Assembly (NCBI GenBank): GCA_905221605.1
Contig: CAJNDS010000772.1
Coordinates: forward strand, 1-64,000
Direction: 5' to 3'
Source of the DNA: Symbiodinium natans
Taxonomy: Eukaryota; Sar; Dinophyceae; Suessiales; Symbiodiniaceae
DNA: 64,000 nucleotides
The notes under the pieces are model-generated. The model had not been told where the DNA came from, did not search any database, and saw only the letters and a program-made list of their open reading frames with translations. The translations under genes and the position numbers were made by a program. Positions 12,469 through 33,115 of this stretch are shown here, piece after piece (the stretch's first letter is position 1; each line of letters starts with the position of its first letter).

Positions 12469-13366
12469 TTAACGTATCAACTCCCGAAAGGTGGACATGG
12501 CCACAACACCCTTCAGAAGACCCACAGCACACGCAGACCCTTTTCTCAGCTGGACTTCCTCGAGCCCCAAGCTGGCCATGTGGCGAAGTGTAGTGGGACC
12601 ATTTAAACTCTTGGTGAAGATGTCGGCGGGATTGTCCTTGCCTCTGACGGGCTTGACCACAATGGATCCCGACTGAACTTCATGCTGAATGAAGCACGCC
12701 CTCAGATCGATGTGCCTCAGCTTCCTCAGCCCTTCCATCTTAGAGATGTTTATCGCGGCCTCACTGTCGCAATAAATTGTGGGCACATACTGACTCTCAG
12801 GCTGAGGCCAGTTACGTGTACCGAACATCTGAGACCCATCGATTCCCTCGCCCCTTCAGTCAGTGCGTATAACTCGGATTCTGCGGAAGAGAGAGCTACA
12901 GACTGTTGGAGTCGGCCCCACGATTTCACGCAGGCGGAACCCAGCATGACGCACCCTCGCGCGAAACCGACCGCTCCGAACCCCAAGATGCGTCCACGAA
13001 TACCCTGATTCGCAGGTCTTGATCTCTCTGACGTGGAAAAATTTTGAAGAAACTTGAGACCGTTTTGAAGTACCTCAGAGTGCCCCGGATGGCTCTCTCG
13101 TGATACTCCCTGGGGTCTGCCTGGCCGCGTGCCAGCACGCTGATGAAATACACAAGATCTCTGCGTGTCGTCGCCAGCCAGGACATTTTCCCCAGCGCCC
13201 TGCGGAAACGTGCAGACGCCTCCTGGCTTAGAGGTCGGGACAACTCTTCACTTTCAAGCGCCCTGTCATACAGATTTCGGCGGATTCGGACACCTCTTTG
13301 CGCCCTTGAGGTTATACTCTTCCGCTGCCTAAACCCTCCACAGAGTCCAGCAGTCTTCAGTTTCAA
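12469..13366 (-). pseudogene. Ty1/copia retrotransposon RT end and RNase H, frameshifted
   Basis: On the - strand, three overlapping frames together spell the end of a copia polyprotein. 13366-12926 has GKMSWLATTRRDLVYFISVL, a YHERAIRGTLRYF stretch and VFVDASWGSERS (first RNase H Asp). 12986-12750 has LQQSVALSSAESELYALTEG (Glu). 12828-12469 has YCDSEAAINISKMEGLRKLR (third acidic residue), then HIDLRACFIQHEV and NPADIFTKSL. All are standard Ty1/copia RNase H landmarks. At least two frameshifts break it. No gag, protease, integrase, full RT or LTRs are visible, so this is a 5'-truncated dead copy next to the poly-T satellite. Confidence 0.92.
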
Positions 13367-13369
13367 AGG

Positions 13370-15100
13370 TTTCCTCCTCCTGCACTTTTAAACGGATACC
13401 AAATAGCGTGTTCAATAAGATGTTGAATATAAGTTTCTGTATTTGAACAGCCTGTAAACATTCAGGAAAAGAGAAAACACGAGAATACAACCAAATCAGG
13501 TATAATTGCGAGTCACGCGATTATGACATTAAGAAGTGCTTCTCTCTGTGCTGAAGATCTATCCCCCCCCCCCCCCGAGAACCCAAATCCAACAAATCCA
13601 AAATTCCAAACTTTCCTGCAAGATGCTCCGGGCAAGTTTTGAGTTTTGGATTGTCAAGGTTTTGGGTTTTCTATACTTTGGACAAGCATATAGAAAGGCA
13701 CACAGTGTGCTAAAACAAGTGCAAAACAGCCAGATAATCCAAAATAATTGCATAAACTAAAAAAGCACAACAAAAAACATAAAGAGCACACACAAGTGCA
13801 AACAAAATGCAAAAAACACTATACAAGTGCAACAAAGTTGCCAAAACAAGCACCCACACACACAAAAAAAGAACGCACAGAAAATAACAAATTTAGAAAG
13901 AATGCATTAATGTGTGCTTCTTCGCTAAAGTTGTATTTTTCTAGCCTTTCGTAGGCAAATTGCCTCAGGGAGAAGCTACCGGATTTGTTTTGCCTTTTTA
14001 TGGCTTCTCCGTGTCTTTTTCGATCTCGCGGTCGGGTTGGTGTCCATTTGGGTGGGGGGGGGGGGGTGGGGGGTGGTGAGCTGGAGGAAAAATGGAAATG
14101 TGGATGCGCTGGCTGGACAGTTAGAGAGGTTGCCACAATTGGATATCCAAGAATTGCCGTGCTTGTCCAGTAGTATTGGCAGATGTCCTCTTGCACACCT
14201 AAATCGAATCCTCGTTACATGAGCAAAAGAAGTTTCACATGCATCAGCAGTGCAGGGCTTGTTCTCAAAGCCCTGCCGCATATTGGCCGGTATTCTAGGT
14301 GTTGCATTGAACGAGTTTTTCTCCTACCATGTTGGCTCTAACTCAAGCCCGAATTATGGTTAAGATTTGATTCCAGATCCGGAGATATCTGCAGGAAGCG
14401 AGCGACAATTCCGCTTTGAAACCTGATTTGCCAAGAGTATGCACTCGTCAATCTTATTGGGGGTCCAGCTTGATCCCAGGCGACCTGTCAAGAATTTACT
14501 TGTAGTGCCGCCAGGGCAACCAGGAGCAATCACCTGAGCTCGTTAGTCCGGCCTCGCTGAGGGGATCATAGGGGACCATCGGGGATCCCAGAATTGCTCC
14601 ATCTTCAAAAGAAGTCTTGAACACACATCTTCGGCTCTTGAGAATTTAGTTGTGGTGTCATCATAAAAAACCTTGTGCTTTCCGTATGCACCGTCAGGAG
14701 CCGACCAGAATCCAGTCAGTTCACTCCCTGAGATACAGCAGTGCTTGCAGTCGCAAAGCCAACACGACTCTAGAAATAGCAGTGCTCTCTGCGTGGTAAA
14801 AGGACCACTTAGAAGACACACAAATATGACGGCACAAGACGTACATCGAAAGATTGGTCTATCTGTCCCAGGTTCTTCAATCGCAAGTCATTTTCCCACC
14901 GGAGGCGCGTGGGCGTTTTCTTTTTTGTTGTTTTAAAGCTGAGGTTTTGTGCGCGTCCGTGCGTGTGCGCGTGTGTGGGTGTGCGTGTACATATGCGCCC
15001 GTGCGCCTGCACATGGTCGTGCATACGGGTGCGTGCATGTGCTCGCGCGTGTTGGTGTGTACGTGCACGCATGCAGGCGTGTGTAACGCAGGGTCGCTTT
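13370..15100. other. No gene recognised; low-complexity patches
   Basis: Contains a C run (13563-13576), an A-rich stretch (about 13740-13905), a G-rich tract (14051-14078) and alternating GTGCGT/GTGTGC purine-pyrimidine DNA (about 14948-15085) that could adopt Z-DNA. I see no conserved protein motif on either strand. Confidence 0.5.
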
Positions 15101-15105
15101 CTCGG

Positions 15106-15430
15106 AGCTTCAGCCGACATCTTGCAAGATGCGTTGGCTAGGGGGGCCAACGTCTGAATCAGAACAGGCAGGGGCATCAAGCCATTTCCAGCAGCTCATC
15201 GACGAAGCCGAGGCCGCGGGGCAAAGTTTCTTCGCAGTTGCTGGAAGCCGTTGGAAGTGGTGTGAAAGCATTTGAAAACTGTGCTGGCACACCGCGCTGA
15301 GTACTATCGCAGGAGCTCGAGACACGAAACCTCCTACTCGCTCAAGAGAGCCTCGGACGAAGCAGAGATGACCAAAGGGAGCACAGCCAAGCACAGCCAA
15401 GCAGAGCAAAGCAGAGCAAAGCAACAACGG
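15106..15430 (+). CDS. Coiled-coil exon cluster
   Basis: Helical exons resume on the + strand here. About 15106-15157 encodes ASADILQDALARGANV. About 15171-15275 encodes SHFQQLIDEAEAAGQSFFAV. About 15313-15430, after a CGCAG acceptor, encodes QELETRNLLLAQESLGRSRD then a Gln/Ser/Lys-rich tail through an AGCAAAGCAG-type micro-repeat. The style matches the 4.8-8.6 kb exons, so this may be the same gene with the copia and satellite DNA lying in its intron, or a neighbouring paralogue. Confidence 0.5.
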
Positions 15431-15629
15431 GGTTTGATGTGCTGCGAGCGCTGGGCAGGCTCAGTTATGACCTTGATGGTTTCCAGGGCTTTTCAGTTCC
15501 AGAGCTTATAATTCCAATCCAGAGGATGGATATGGACTGGGGTACCCCGATGCCCGAAGCTACCGCTCCATTCTTCATAGTCTTTCGCTCTGTGCCCCCC
15601 CCCCCCCCCCCCTCATGCAACGCATACAT

Positions 15630-15768
15630 CACAAGGAAGCGTGAACTGACGGTCCGCCTCTCCGCCGCGAAATTCGCGCTGCGACGCTGCGAGGACAGCC
15701 CCCCACGGAGAGCCCAGGCGCAGGGACTTAAGTTGCAGGTTCAGGCCCTCGAGGCTGGCTTTCCTTGA
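15630..15768 (+). CDS. Basic helical exon (KRELTVRLSAAKFALRRCED)
   Basis: The frame encodes KRELTVRLSAAKFALRRCED, then SPPRRAQAQGLKLQVQALEA and a stop. It is Arg/Ala/Leu-rich and helical apart from one SPPRR break. It follows an 18-nt C run. It is likely part of the same exon series as 15.1-15.4 kb. Function unknown. Confidence 0.5.
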
Positions 15769-15827
15769 GGGTGTTTCAAGCTGTTTGCCACAAAGTGGTG
15801 CCTTCTAGAAATAAAAGGGATGCGTCG

Positions 15828-15938
15828 TGCAACACGGCGCATTGCGACCAGGTGGCGAAGCTTCGGAAAGGCTGTCCTTTCTGCGAGCATTGCCAGCGTG
15901 AGGAACACCAAGACGAAAGTTCTGGACAGTGGGCTTGA
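15828..15938 (+). CDS. Cys/His-rich exon, possible zinc-binding segment
   Basis: The frame encodes CNTAHCDQVAKLRKGCPFCE then HCQREEHQDESSGQWA and a stop. Cysteines and histidines at C-x4-C, CPFC and EHC-x4-H spacing could bind zinc, but I do not match a named finger. The rest is charged and helical. It is in series with the coiled-coil exons just upstream. Opposite-strand and other frames here look random. Confidence 0.4.
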   Translation, partial: CNTAHCDQVAKLRKGCPFCEHCQREEHQDESSGQWA

Positions 15939-15939
15939 G

Positions 15940-18430
15940 GAACTGTATTGTGCCTCGTGGCTTGACGCGGGTAGACGTAGCTTGATGGGGTTTGGGGGGG
16001 CCGTGACTCCACCGGAATTGGTGGGCAACGAAGAGGAGCCTCCTCTAGACATGGCCACCGGAAATTAGCATGCCGTGCCACTGTACATAGCTGGCGCAAG
16101 CCCAGAGGATGTACTCAGCCACACTCAAAGACCAATTATGAAGAAGTCCTGCGAATAAATGCAGTCACCGTGTAATGTCTGGTATTCTTACGTGCAGCTG
16201 GTGTTGCGCCGAACAACACGGGCTTCTTTGCCAGCATGCTAAATCCTGCCTACATCTTTAAACTGAGAAGATGGAAAAGAAACAATGCAAAGCACAATGA
16301 GACTCTGGTTCTAATCTGTGGAAACCGTGTGAGCACATCCCGGGCGTGGATGAGGAAGGGTGCGCGCCCTTCCCAAATGTCAGCGGGCTCTGGGATGCAA
16401 AATGAAGGACTCGGCAGGACGTAACGCGCTATACTAAGCAGCCGTGCAATCCTGCAAAGGACCCCACCCCCCTCTTCCCCTTCACGATTCAATTTTGCAG
16501 GAGCGTTCAGTCTAGTGCAGTCTTGCGCGGTCGCTGGGCTCCGTAGTCTTACGGCCTTCCCTGTTTCATGCCATTCGGAAGCCGCAGTTTTTTATTCTCA
16601 AAGAGACAGGTGCCTTGCGGCGTCGACCGTATACATGGGCATGAGCAATACGCATATGCAGTACACATCAGTACACCATAGCCATAGCACCAATGCGCCC
16701 TGGGGCCGAGAGCCCAAAGCGGATCCAAAAAGGGCCTTCACCTCCAGATTCTCACAATAGTACGTAGTACGGGCGATGCAAAACCGCAGGACATCCCAAA
16801 GCCTACGCAATCCTATACACCCGGTGTTCGACTTGTGCAAGCCTTCAAACCTGTTCTGTAAGCTCACTAAGCCTACCATCGCGTGCGCGTTGCATGGCGT
16901 CGTCTAGCCCACAGGACCACCGCGATGTGTGACGCAGGCTCTGCGCAGGCTTTAGGTGGCTAGGCAGCCGAAGAGGAAGTTGGCAGGCCACATGCGCCAC
17001 ATGCCTCCGCCACCTAGCATGGCCTTCTTAGCTGCTCGCCGCACTGTGCGCCCCCTAGGCCTTCCAAAGAACGCTCGCAACCCTCTTTGGTAGTTCCGGA
17101 GTCCCTTGCATCTTGTAGGAGGAGCCCGTGTCCCTCCGGCGGCTGCGCGAGTCTCTGTCGTCCTCTCCGCTATGGTTTTGGCTTGGCTTCAGTTTCCAAT
17201 GCCTGGGCATTGAAGGGAAACTTGGTAATGCAGGGTCTCAGTAACTTGGGAGTGTATTTGGAAACGTGCTGGCACGAACATGCACGTAGAAGTATCAAGT
17301 TTTTCGGAACAGTTGCCCTTGTGGACTCATCCCCGTGCCCTCCCTAGCCCTCCCATAGTGGCGGGCCTCCAGGCCAGAAACGGAGAAGTAACGGAGTAAC
17401 CCCGATTTCAAGCCCCAGAACAAGCAGACAGCCCACCGGGCAGTTTCAAGCTTGGCGAGCTCTGTAGCTGGATTGCCCTTTGGATAGCATCATCCGGGGT
17501 GCCAAGTCTTGGAAAGGGTCCTCGGATGAATGTCCGGCCCGTTTGCCACAGGAAGGGTGCTGGATTGAAAGCCCAAACTTTTGATTCCAAGGCCCTTAGC
17601 TTTTATTTCAGGGCCCCAGAAATGGAGGCTCAGAGCTCTTCGTGGAATGATTTGTGGAGGTGTGAGGAAGACGTTTCTCCGTGGTGGTGTCAGAAGTCCC
17701 ACCATCGTCCACACCATCCACGCAGTCCACCCTTAGGCTTGAGAGAGTTTTGGGCGCACGAAATGTTGCGGTTTTTCTGCTATGGTAGTTTCGTCCGGCA
17801 CGCGATCGTGGAAGTTTACAAGGCGCCTGGATACGTGCACCGGACTCCGTCAAGAGTCAAGGAGGTTGATCTTGCATTGCCAGGCACTTAGAACACCTGG
17901 AACGGCAACGCCAAACGTTCAGAGCTCGGAGATTTGCAGAAAGGTCGGTTTGTGGACAGGTTCACGGCCTTTCAGTGCCTTTCAGATTCAGGCTTCCTTC
18001 TAATCGAACCGGGCTTTATTACTGAATAGCCTCCCCGTCCCCTAAGGGAGGTGCTCCCAGAGAGGTGCTCTTAGTTTTCGCTGTCGGGCCCGTGGGGAAA
18101 GGTGCGACCTCAGCGATGCTCCGCAGCTAGCATCATGAGCATCAGCCGTTCCGTTGTCGGCCTGACCCCGAAGGCAATCATCAGAGTCATGGGGGCATCA
18201 GCACCCGACTGTCCCAAAGGAAACTCAGAAGCGAGCATTGGAATCATCACCATCGCTACCGGTCTGTCGTCATCAGCAGCAGCACCAGCACCAGCACCAT
18301 CACCACAACCCTCATGCTCTCATGCTCGACAGCTTTTGCCAAATCCAGTTCTGTGGATTGAACCCTACCGTAACCCTACCCGAGAGTGTGTGCTCAAAGG
18401 TGCTATTTGAACTTGGCATCCACAATGGAA
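15940..18430. other. No gene assigned; scattered weak frames
   Basis: Several open frames exist, but none shows a recognisable motif. The best candidate is about 17612-17760 on + (EMEAQSSSWNDLWRCEEDVS), rich in Trp and Cys. A CAGCAGCAC/CACCAT run lies at about 18275-18305. The region may be intron or spacer. Confidence 0.4.
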
Positions 18431-18437
18431 AGCAACA

Positions 18438-18600
18438 TCCGCTTATGGTGTAGCTGGTTAGGATACTTGACCCAAGTCTAAGTGGTTGTCTGAGAAGGTC
18501 AGACAGACAGAAATAAACAGGAAGTTTCGAATTGAAAGCAGGATCCGCTATAGTCTAGCTTGGTTTTCGGATAGTAGTCAGGGACAACTTCCGCCAAATC
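18438..18600 (+). mobile_element. Two tRNA-Glu-like SINE heads
   Basis: At 18438-18470 TCCGCTTATGG is followed by TGTAGCTGGTTAGGATACTT. At 18544-18580 TCCGCTATAGTCTAGCTTGG is followed by TTTTCGGATAG. Both resemble the 5' half (acceptor start, A-box, D-loop) of eukaryotic tRNA-Glu, and they sit about 106 bp apart. Neither is followed by a proper anticodon arm or B-box, so these are not working tRNA genes. A tandem or dimeric tRNA-derived SINE relic is the simplest reading. Confidence 0.45.
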
Positions 18601-18639
18601 AAATTCTGTGAGAACCAGCTGCATCTCTAACCAGGTGTA

Positions 18640-21240
18640 TTTATTATTGTGGGTAGAGCGGCGTGGGGCAAGCATAGTACCACATAGTAGCTTGTTTCCC
18701 GCTTTGCTGCTTTGCGAGCATCCGCGAGGGGTTCTGTTTGCTCGTGCGGCACAGTGCGGTTGAGTGTGATGGAGGCTTTTGGGCCTGTGTTCAGGGCTGG
18801 CAGCTTGAGGTTTCGGGCTCTGCGCTCCCTCTGGGTTTGGTAGGATTGAGGGTTCGAGGCTTTGAGCTTACACTGCTGTGGGTTTTGGGTGTAAGGTTGT
18901 CAGGAGTTGCACTTCCGGGGGCTTGCACTCTGTTGGGCTTGGTGAGAGTGTGTTTAGCACTCGGGTACAGGCTTGGTTTGGGCTTCCTTTGGCAGGGTTT
19001 GCGCTCGGATACAGGCAGGTACCCGCAGTCCGAAACTGCGAAACCTTCCAAATCGATTTGGGGATTCATCGTGGCAGAGATGGCGTGCAACGTGAGGATC
19101 GATCTCAACATTTCTTGCGGCACCACTCAAATCCTGCTTTGAGTCCGATAAACAGGCAGGCTGGTGCCCCCGATCTATGCAGCAAGAGCAAAGTGAAGTG
19201 AAGTAAAGGCCACTGCCAACGACAACAGCTCGGAACCTGGAAACGAGTCAAAGCATGGAGAGCCTATGTTGTGCTACCAACCTGAACCACTCGCTGGCCT
19301 GCACTTAAGGCTGCGCGACCGCTTCGAGTCCTACCCGGGAGGCTACCAGTGCTGATGTACTCTCAACTTTGCGAGGTAACCTTTCTACTCGCCACTGTAT
19401 CCCTAAATATCCTTAAATGTCTGAGCCAGAGAGGAAGCACGTCCCGGTAGTGGACAAGGGAACTCTGGAAGAGAGCAGTGGCTAGAAGCGGGACATTTGA
19501 AAGCATCTCTTGCTGCCTACTGCTTGTAGGTGCGTGCGCGGCAACGCGCTACGAAGGCCGCAGACCTAGCAAGTTCATGCACAGTTCCGGTGTAGACCCT
19601 GTGAGCCTCACCCATCCAATATGGCGAGGGCAGCAAGTTCTGATAGAATCACGAGCTGTGCTAAGTAGAGTCAAAAAACGTTTGGCGGGCCTTGTCACAG
19701 TGTCTCCACAGTTCCGCGTCTCCGCCCACAGCAGTTTCCGAGCCGATCACTCTCCAGACTCCAGACTTCAGCAATGCCCAGGGCCGGAGCGCAGCCTCCA
19801 GGGTCACCGATATCGCACGCAGCTCTCCCCACCAAGGATCCCCGCTGGGTCGTTGAGGGCTTGCTGGGGTTGAGCCTACGTGCTAGCACTGTCAGTGTCT
19901 CAGAAATACCCGTTGTGAATCGGCATGTATCTCCATCCAAGATGGCTGCAGCCCCAACCCTTGCAGGAGAAGGTCCGAGTCTCCACCGCCGCGTCGTGCC
20001 AAACCAAGCGGGTTGGTAAGGTGCTGTCATTAGGCCGTAGGCAGTTGCAGTTCTGTGGCAAAGCAGCGGCGTTGCCGAGTTTACATGCATTTGCGTCTTG
20101 TGCGCAAGACCCAACACTAGGGTGCAACCGATAGTCCAGTCATATCAGCCGTTGCACACTTTGCCCGCCGTTTCATGGCAAGCTTTGCGGCTCCTTGTGG
20201 AGACTTCACCACGCAGTCTCAGTAACTGGCAAGACAGCCTAAGAAGCAAAACCAATCCCGCACAGCAGCCTTCATCTGCCTTTTGTCAGTGAAACTTGCG
20301 GACACAACTTCAGGCTTTCAAGTATTCCAATGTTTTGGGTATGTGCATATGTATATAAACACACATAATGTGCAAACATGTGTTCCCCCTTTGCCATGTT
20401 AATCCACACCCACATCTACTTTCAGGTTTGACAGAGTATAGGGCAAGCTGCTGATTTCTGTGCCATCCGCCGGGCCACAACCATGGTGTGGCTCGGCCAA
20501 GACCAGACTGGGTTTCTGTAGCCCAAATACAACAGCTGCATCAAGAGGGATCGCGATGCTTTTTGGCTTCAATGCAATGCTCCTTCTTTCAGCTATTCGC
20601 AGAGTAGTAGACCAAGCTCCACATGCCCCTGCCATTCCGAATATCATTCTTCGAGTTTGACCTTTAGGTAACGGAATGCGGGAAGTGACAACAAAGTGCT
20701 CACATTGAGCTATGTCAACTATGCTCATCAGTTGGCGGCCACTGGCCTCAGAAAGGCTTAAGTCAGGTCAATGACGAACCAGGAGGCTGGGCATGGACTT
20801 AAGTTGGTGCGACGTCTCGGAGTCGTGGATGTGCTTGAATCAGGGCTCAGCATGTTGACACCAACATGCAACCCAAAATGCAGCTGTGTCTTTGATGGCC
20901 CTACATCCTCAATCAAGCTTTTGCCTCAAGCTCTTGCACATTCTTGGGCACAGCGCCCCCTTCTTCCCGAGAGACCGACCTAGGCAGACCACCTTCCTGG
21001 GCGGTATGGCCAACTCCAAATCATCCATCGCGTCTGGGTCCCGCGGCTGGCACGGTGGCGACGGAGGTCATAAGGAAGTTTAACTAGTGATGAAGCTGCA
21101 TGCCGTTGAGGCTTGAGCTGCGGCTGAGGATTGTGGGTTCAGGGGATCAAGGGTCAATCAACTGACAGGTTGCCTGATCACCCTGAACCCCGCCTGAGTT
21201 ACGGGCCACCAAATCTTCACTTCCGCTTCTGCGTTTAAGA
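18640..21240. other. No gene assigned; weak candidate exons
   Basis: Weak + strand candidates are about 19068-19140 (FIVAEMACNVRIDLNISCGT) and about 20550-20660 (GIAMLFGFNAMLLLSAIRRV, hydrophobic). About 18780-19020 is GGGTTT/GGCTTG-rich degenerate repeat, which explains its Leu/Gly-rich frame. Nothing here is certain. Confidence 0.4.
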
Positions 21241-21247
21241 GCCTCCA

Positions 21248-21322
21248 GCCCAAGCAGAGGAGACCTTTGGGGACTTCCGGGTCAAGATCCGTACAGATTC
21301 GTTTAGCGACAGGAAGGGCTAG
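21248..21322 (+). CDS. Possible exon (EETFGDFRVKIRTDSFSDRK)
   Basis: After a CCAG acceptor the frame reads AQAEETFGDFRVKIRTDSFS then DRKG and a stop. The mixture of charged and aromatic residues looks like a globular domain and differs from the coiled-coil exons. It may form one gene with 21535-21606 and 22019-22156. Family not recognised. Confidence 0.4.
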   Translation, partial: AQAEETFGDFRVKIRTDSFSDRKG

Positions 21323-21534
21323 CTTGAAGGCGGCAGCATGTACTTCCAACCATACCGCACGCCCTGAACTGGCAAGTGATGGTATGTTTCGCCTGTTGCC
21401 AAGGCCCGGGTCTTCGCACAGCCCAGGCCGCGCAAACTTCGTGCAAGAGGGAACTGAAGTACGGTGAGCGCTAGGGTCTGCTAGGGGGTGTCGAAGTTGT
21501 GTGCACTTGGTCGCTGTAGCGGTTGCTCCCTGCT

Positions 21535-21606
21535 AGGCATCGCCGCCGCGCACAAGAAGGCTCTGAAGGACAAGAAGTTCAACTCGAAGGAGCGGCCCTC
21601 ACTAAA
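21535..21606 (+). CDS. Possible exon (IAAAHKKALKDKKFNSKERP)
   Basis: A Lys-rich helical segment, GIAAAHKKALKDKKFNSKER, in + strand frame. It lies between two other candidate exons on the same strand. No motif identifies the family. The open frame continues to 21685, but the remainder (Pro/Leu-rich) looks like intron. Confidence 0.4.
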
Positions 21607-21767
21607 CCTCCCCCCAAGCAGCAAACCGCCGATTTCCTTTGCCCTTTGGCCCAAAGGCCCTGGTCCTTTGCATTGCTTGTTCTAGTAGGCTGCCGTGCAG
21701 GACTTGGAGCATTTCTCCCACTTCCGATGGCGACATGGCCATGTAAAGCATGCTTCTGCTCAACCTT

Positions 21768-21945
21768 GATCCGGGCCAAGAGGCCTTCTTGGGCCAAACT
21801 TGAAACCCCGATCCGGGCCAAGACACCTCCTTAGGCCAAAATTGAAACCCTAACCCGGGCCAAAAGACCCTTCAAGAGACCCTCTTGGGCCAAACTTGAA
21901 ACCCTGATCCGGGGCAAGAGACTTTCTTGGGCCGAGCTTGAAGGA
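21768..21945. repeat. ~45-bp minisatellite, four copies
   Basis: Four imperfect tandem copies of a unit containing GATCCGGGCCAAGA, CTTCTTGGGCC and AAACTTGAAACCC. Copies differ by substitutions and small indels. It lies between two candidate exons and is probably intronic. Confidence 0.85.
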
Positions 21946-22018
21946 ACATTGTGGTGCATGTGGAATCCCGTAACAGCTTGTGAAACTGCATGGTTTATTG
22001 GCTCGGTGATTTCGCAGC

Positions 22019-22156
22019 TTTGCCAAGGCGACTCTACAGCTTGGTGATTTCAAGTTCGTGGGAGCTCTGGCCGCATCAGCTGCAGAGTTCAAGACTGATC
22101 CCGAAATCCCGCCGTTTTCCTTCACAAAGAACCTGCTGGCCGCAGTCCCAGCCTGA
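22019..22156 (+). CDS. Possible exon (EFKTDPEIPPFSFTKNLLAA)
   Basis: The frame encodes FAKATLQLGDFKFVGALAAS, AAEFKTDPEIPPF and SFTKNLLAAVPA before a stop. It is balanced in composition and clearly less random than the overlapping frames. It ends about 100 bp before the S1 exon of the channel. It could be the end of an upstream gene or, less likely, the channel N-terminus. Not assigned to a family. Confidence 0.45.
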   Translation, partial: FAKATLQLGDFKFVGALAASAAEFKTDPEIPPFSFTKNLLAAVPA

Positions 22157-22257
22157 CAGTAGTGCAGTAGGTATCGACGAAGGATCATGAGTCATGACAC
22201 CCTCTAACCCCGACTATTGTTATTGGCCCTAAATTCTGACCCTTTGAAGATCGCTAG

Positions 22258-32080
<9,823 letters not shown>

Positions 32081-32695
32081 CAACGGGGCGGAGCCCAGGA
32101 TGTGCTAAGCACCGGTTGATGTGGCTTGGGCTTGTGGGAAATGCTGTGTCCATATGTTCCGGGTTACAACAAATTTGCTGTCCCGGCCCGAACGTGTGTC
32201 CCCGACAACATGAACCGACCTTTTTTTGGTTCTCACTGGCCTCGGACTGCATCACAGCATGTCGCTACCATCTAGAGCTGAGTGGACCCATGTTCAGGTA
32301 CAACCCACTGCTTGTGAGGGCACCGAATTCCGGAAGGAGGTATAGTCCCACGCAGCGTGGAAATCCTCGCCCAGAATCTGCAATGCATCCCACACCTGCA
32401 CTTCAGCATACCTCAGCCTGCCCTGCAGTCGTCGAAGCCTTCGCTCTTCGACGCCCGAACATACCTCATCAGAAAGCTGACGGGCGAAAACGCGACGAGG
32501 CCAGGGGTTCTCTGAGTCGCGGGACAATCTGCGCGTAGGTAGACAGGTAGACACTGCAATTCATTGAGGCGCATGGCCCTGAGATGCCCTGAGGAGCTCT
32601 TAAAAGACTCTGCTCGTTGAGCCTCACGCCATGCCCCCAAAAGCCCAGAGTCCGAAACCAGCACAACTGGGTTCTACGTCTTGTACCTCGATCCG

Positions 32696-33115
32696 ATGCA
32701 ACGACTCCCTGACCATTCCGAACTCCACCAACTGCCCAATCCTGCCAGTTTGATGCGCCGGACGCGCACCATGCAGTCACGCCTCAGCGAGGCCCACGAA
32801 CGGGCACAGGCAGGTTCCCGTTGGCACGACGGCACTTGCATTGCTTGCATTGCAGTCTAAGCCCGAAGCCCCCAAGTCCTGACAACGCAAGCTTCGCTCC
32901 GAAGTGGAGAGTGAATACATGTGAATACTCCTAAGGCCTAAGGCCTCAAGCAAAAAGAGAGCACCTCCGACTCTCGTGATGTCCCGTGCCATCCATGCCG
33001 CAGTCGATGCGCGCAGCGTCTATGGCCTCCCTTGCCGCCACCACGCAGCAAATGCAGATCGCGGAGAGTCAGACCGAGCCTGGGCATCAATTTCCACTGA
33101 GGGCTTTGGGAATTC
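32696..33115 (+). CDS. Two helical exons downstream of the channel
   Basis: About 32696-32821 encodes MQRLPDHSELHQL, then PASLMRRTRTMQSRLSEAHE and RAQAGSR. About 32995-33095 encodes MPQSMRAASMASLAATTQQM then QIAESQTEPGHQF. Met/Gln/Ala-rich and helical. They could be extra C-terminal channel exons or the start of the long coiled-coil block that follows. The longest overlapping frames on - are shadows. Confidence 0.45.

Noticed and set aside
18438-18520. Functional tRNA-Glu gene
   Set aside because: Only the 5' half resembles a tRNA. No anticodon stem or B-box follows at the right distance.
18780-19020. Leu/Gly/Val-rich + frame resembling membrane helices
   Set aside because: Driven by GGGTTTxGG/GGCTTG-type degenerate intron repeats; no stable helix pattern.
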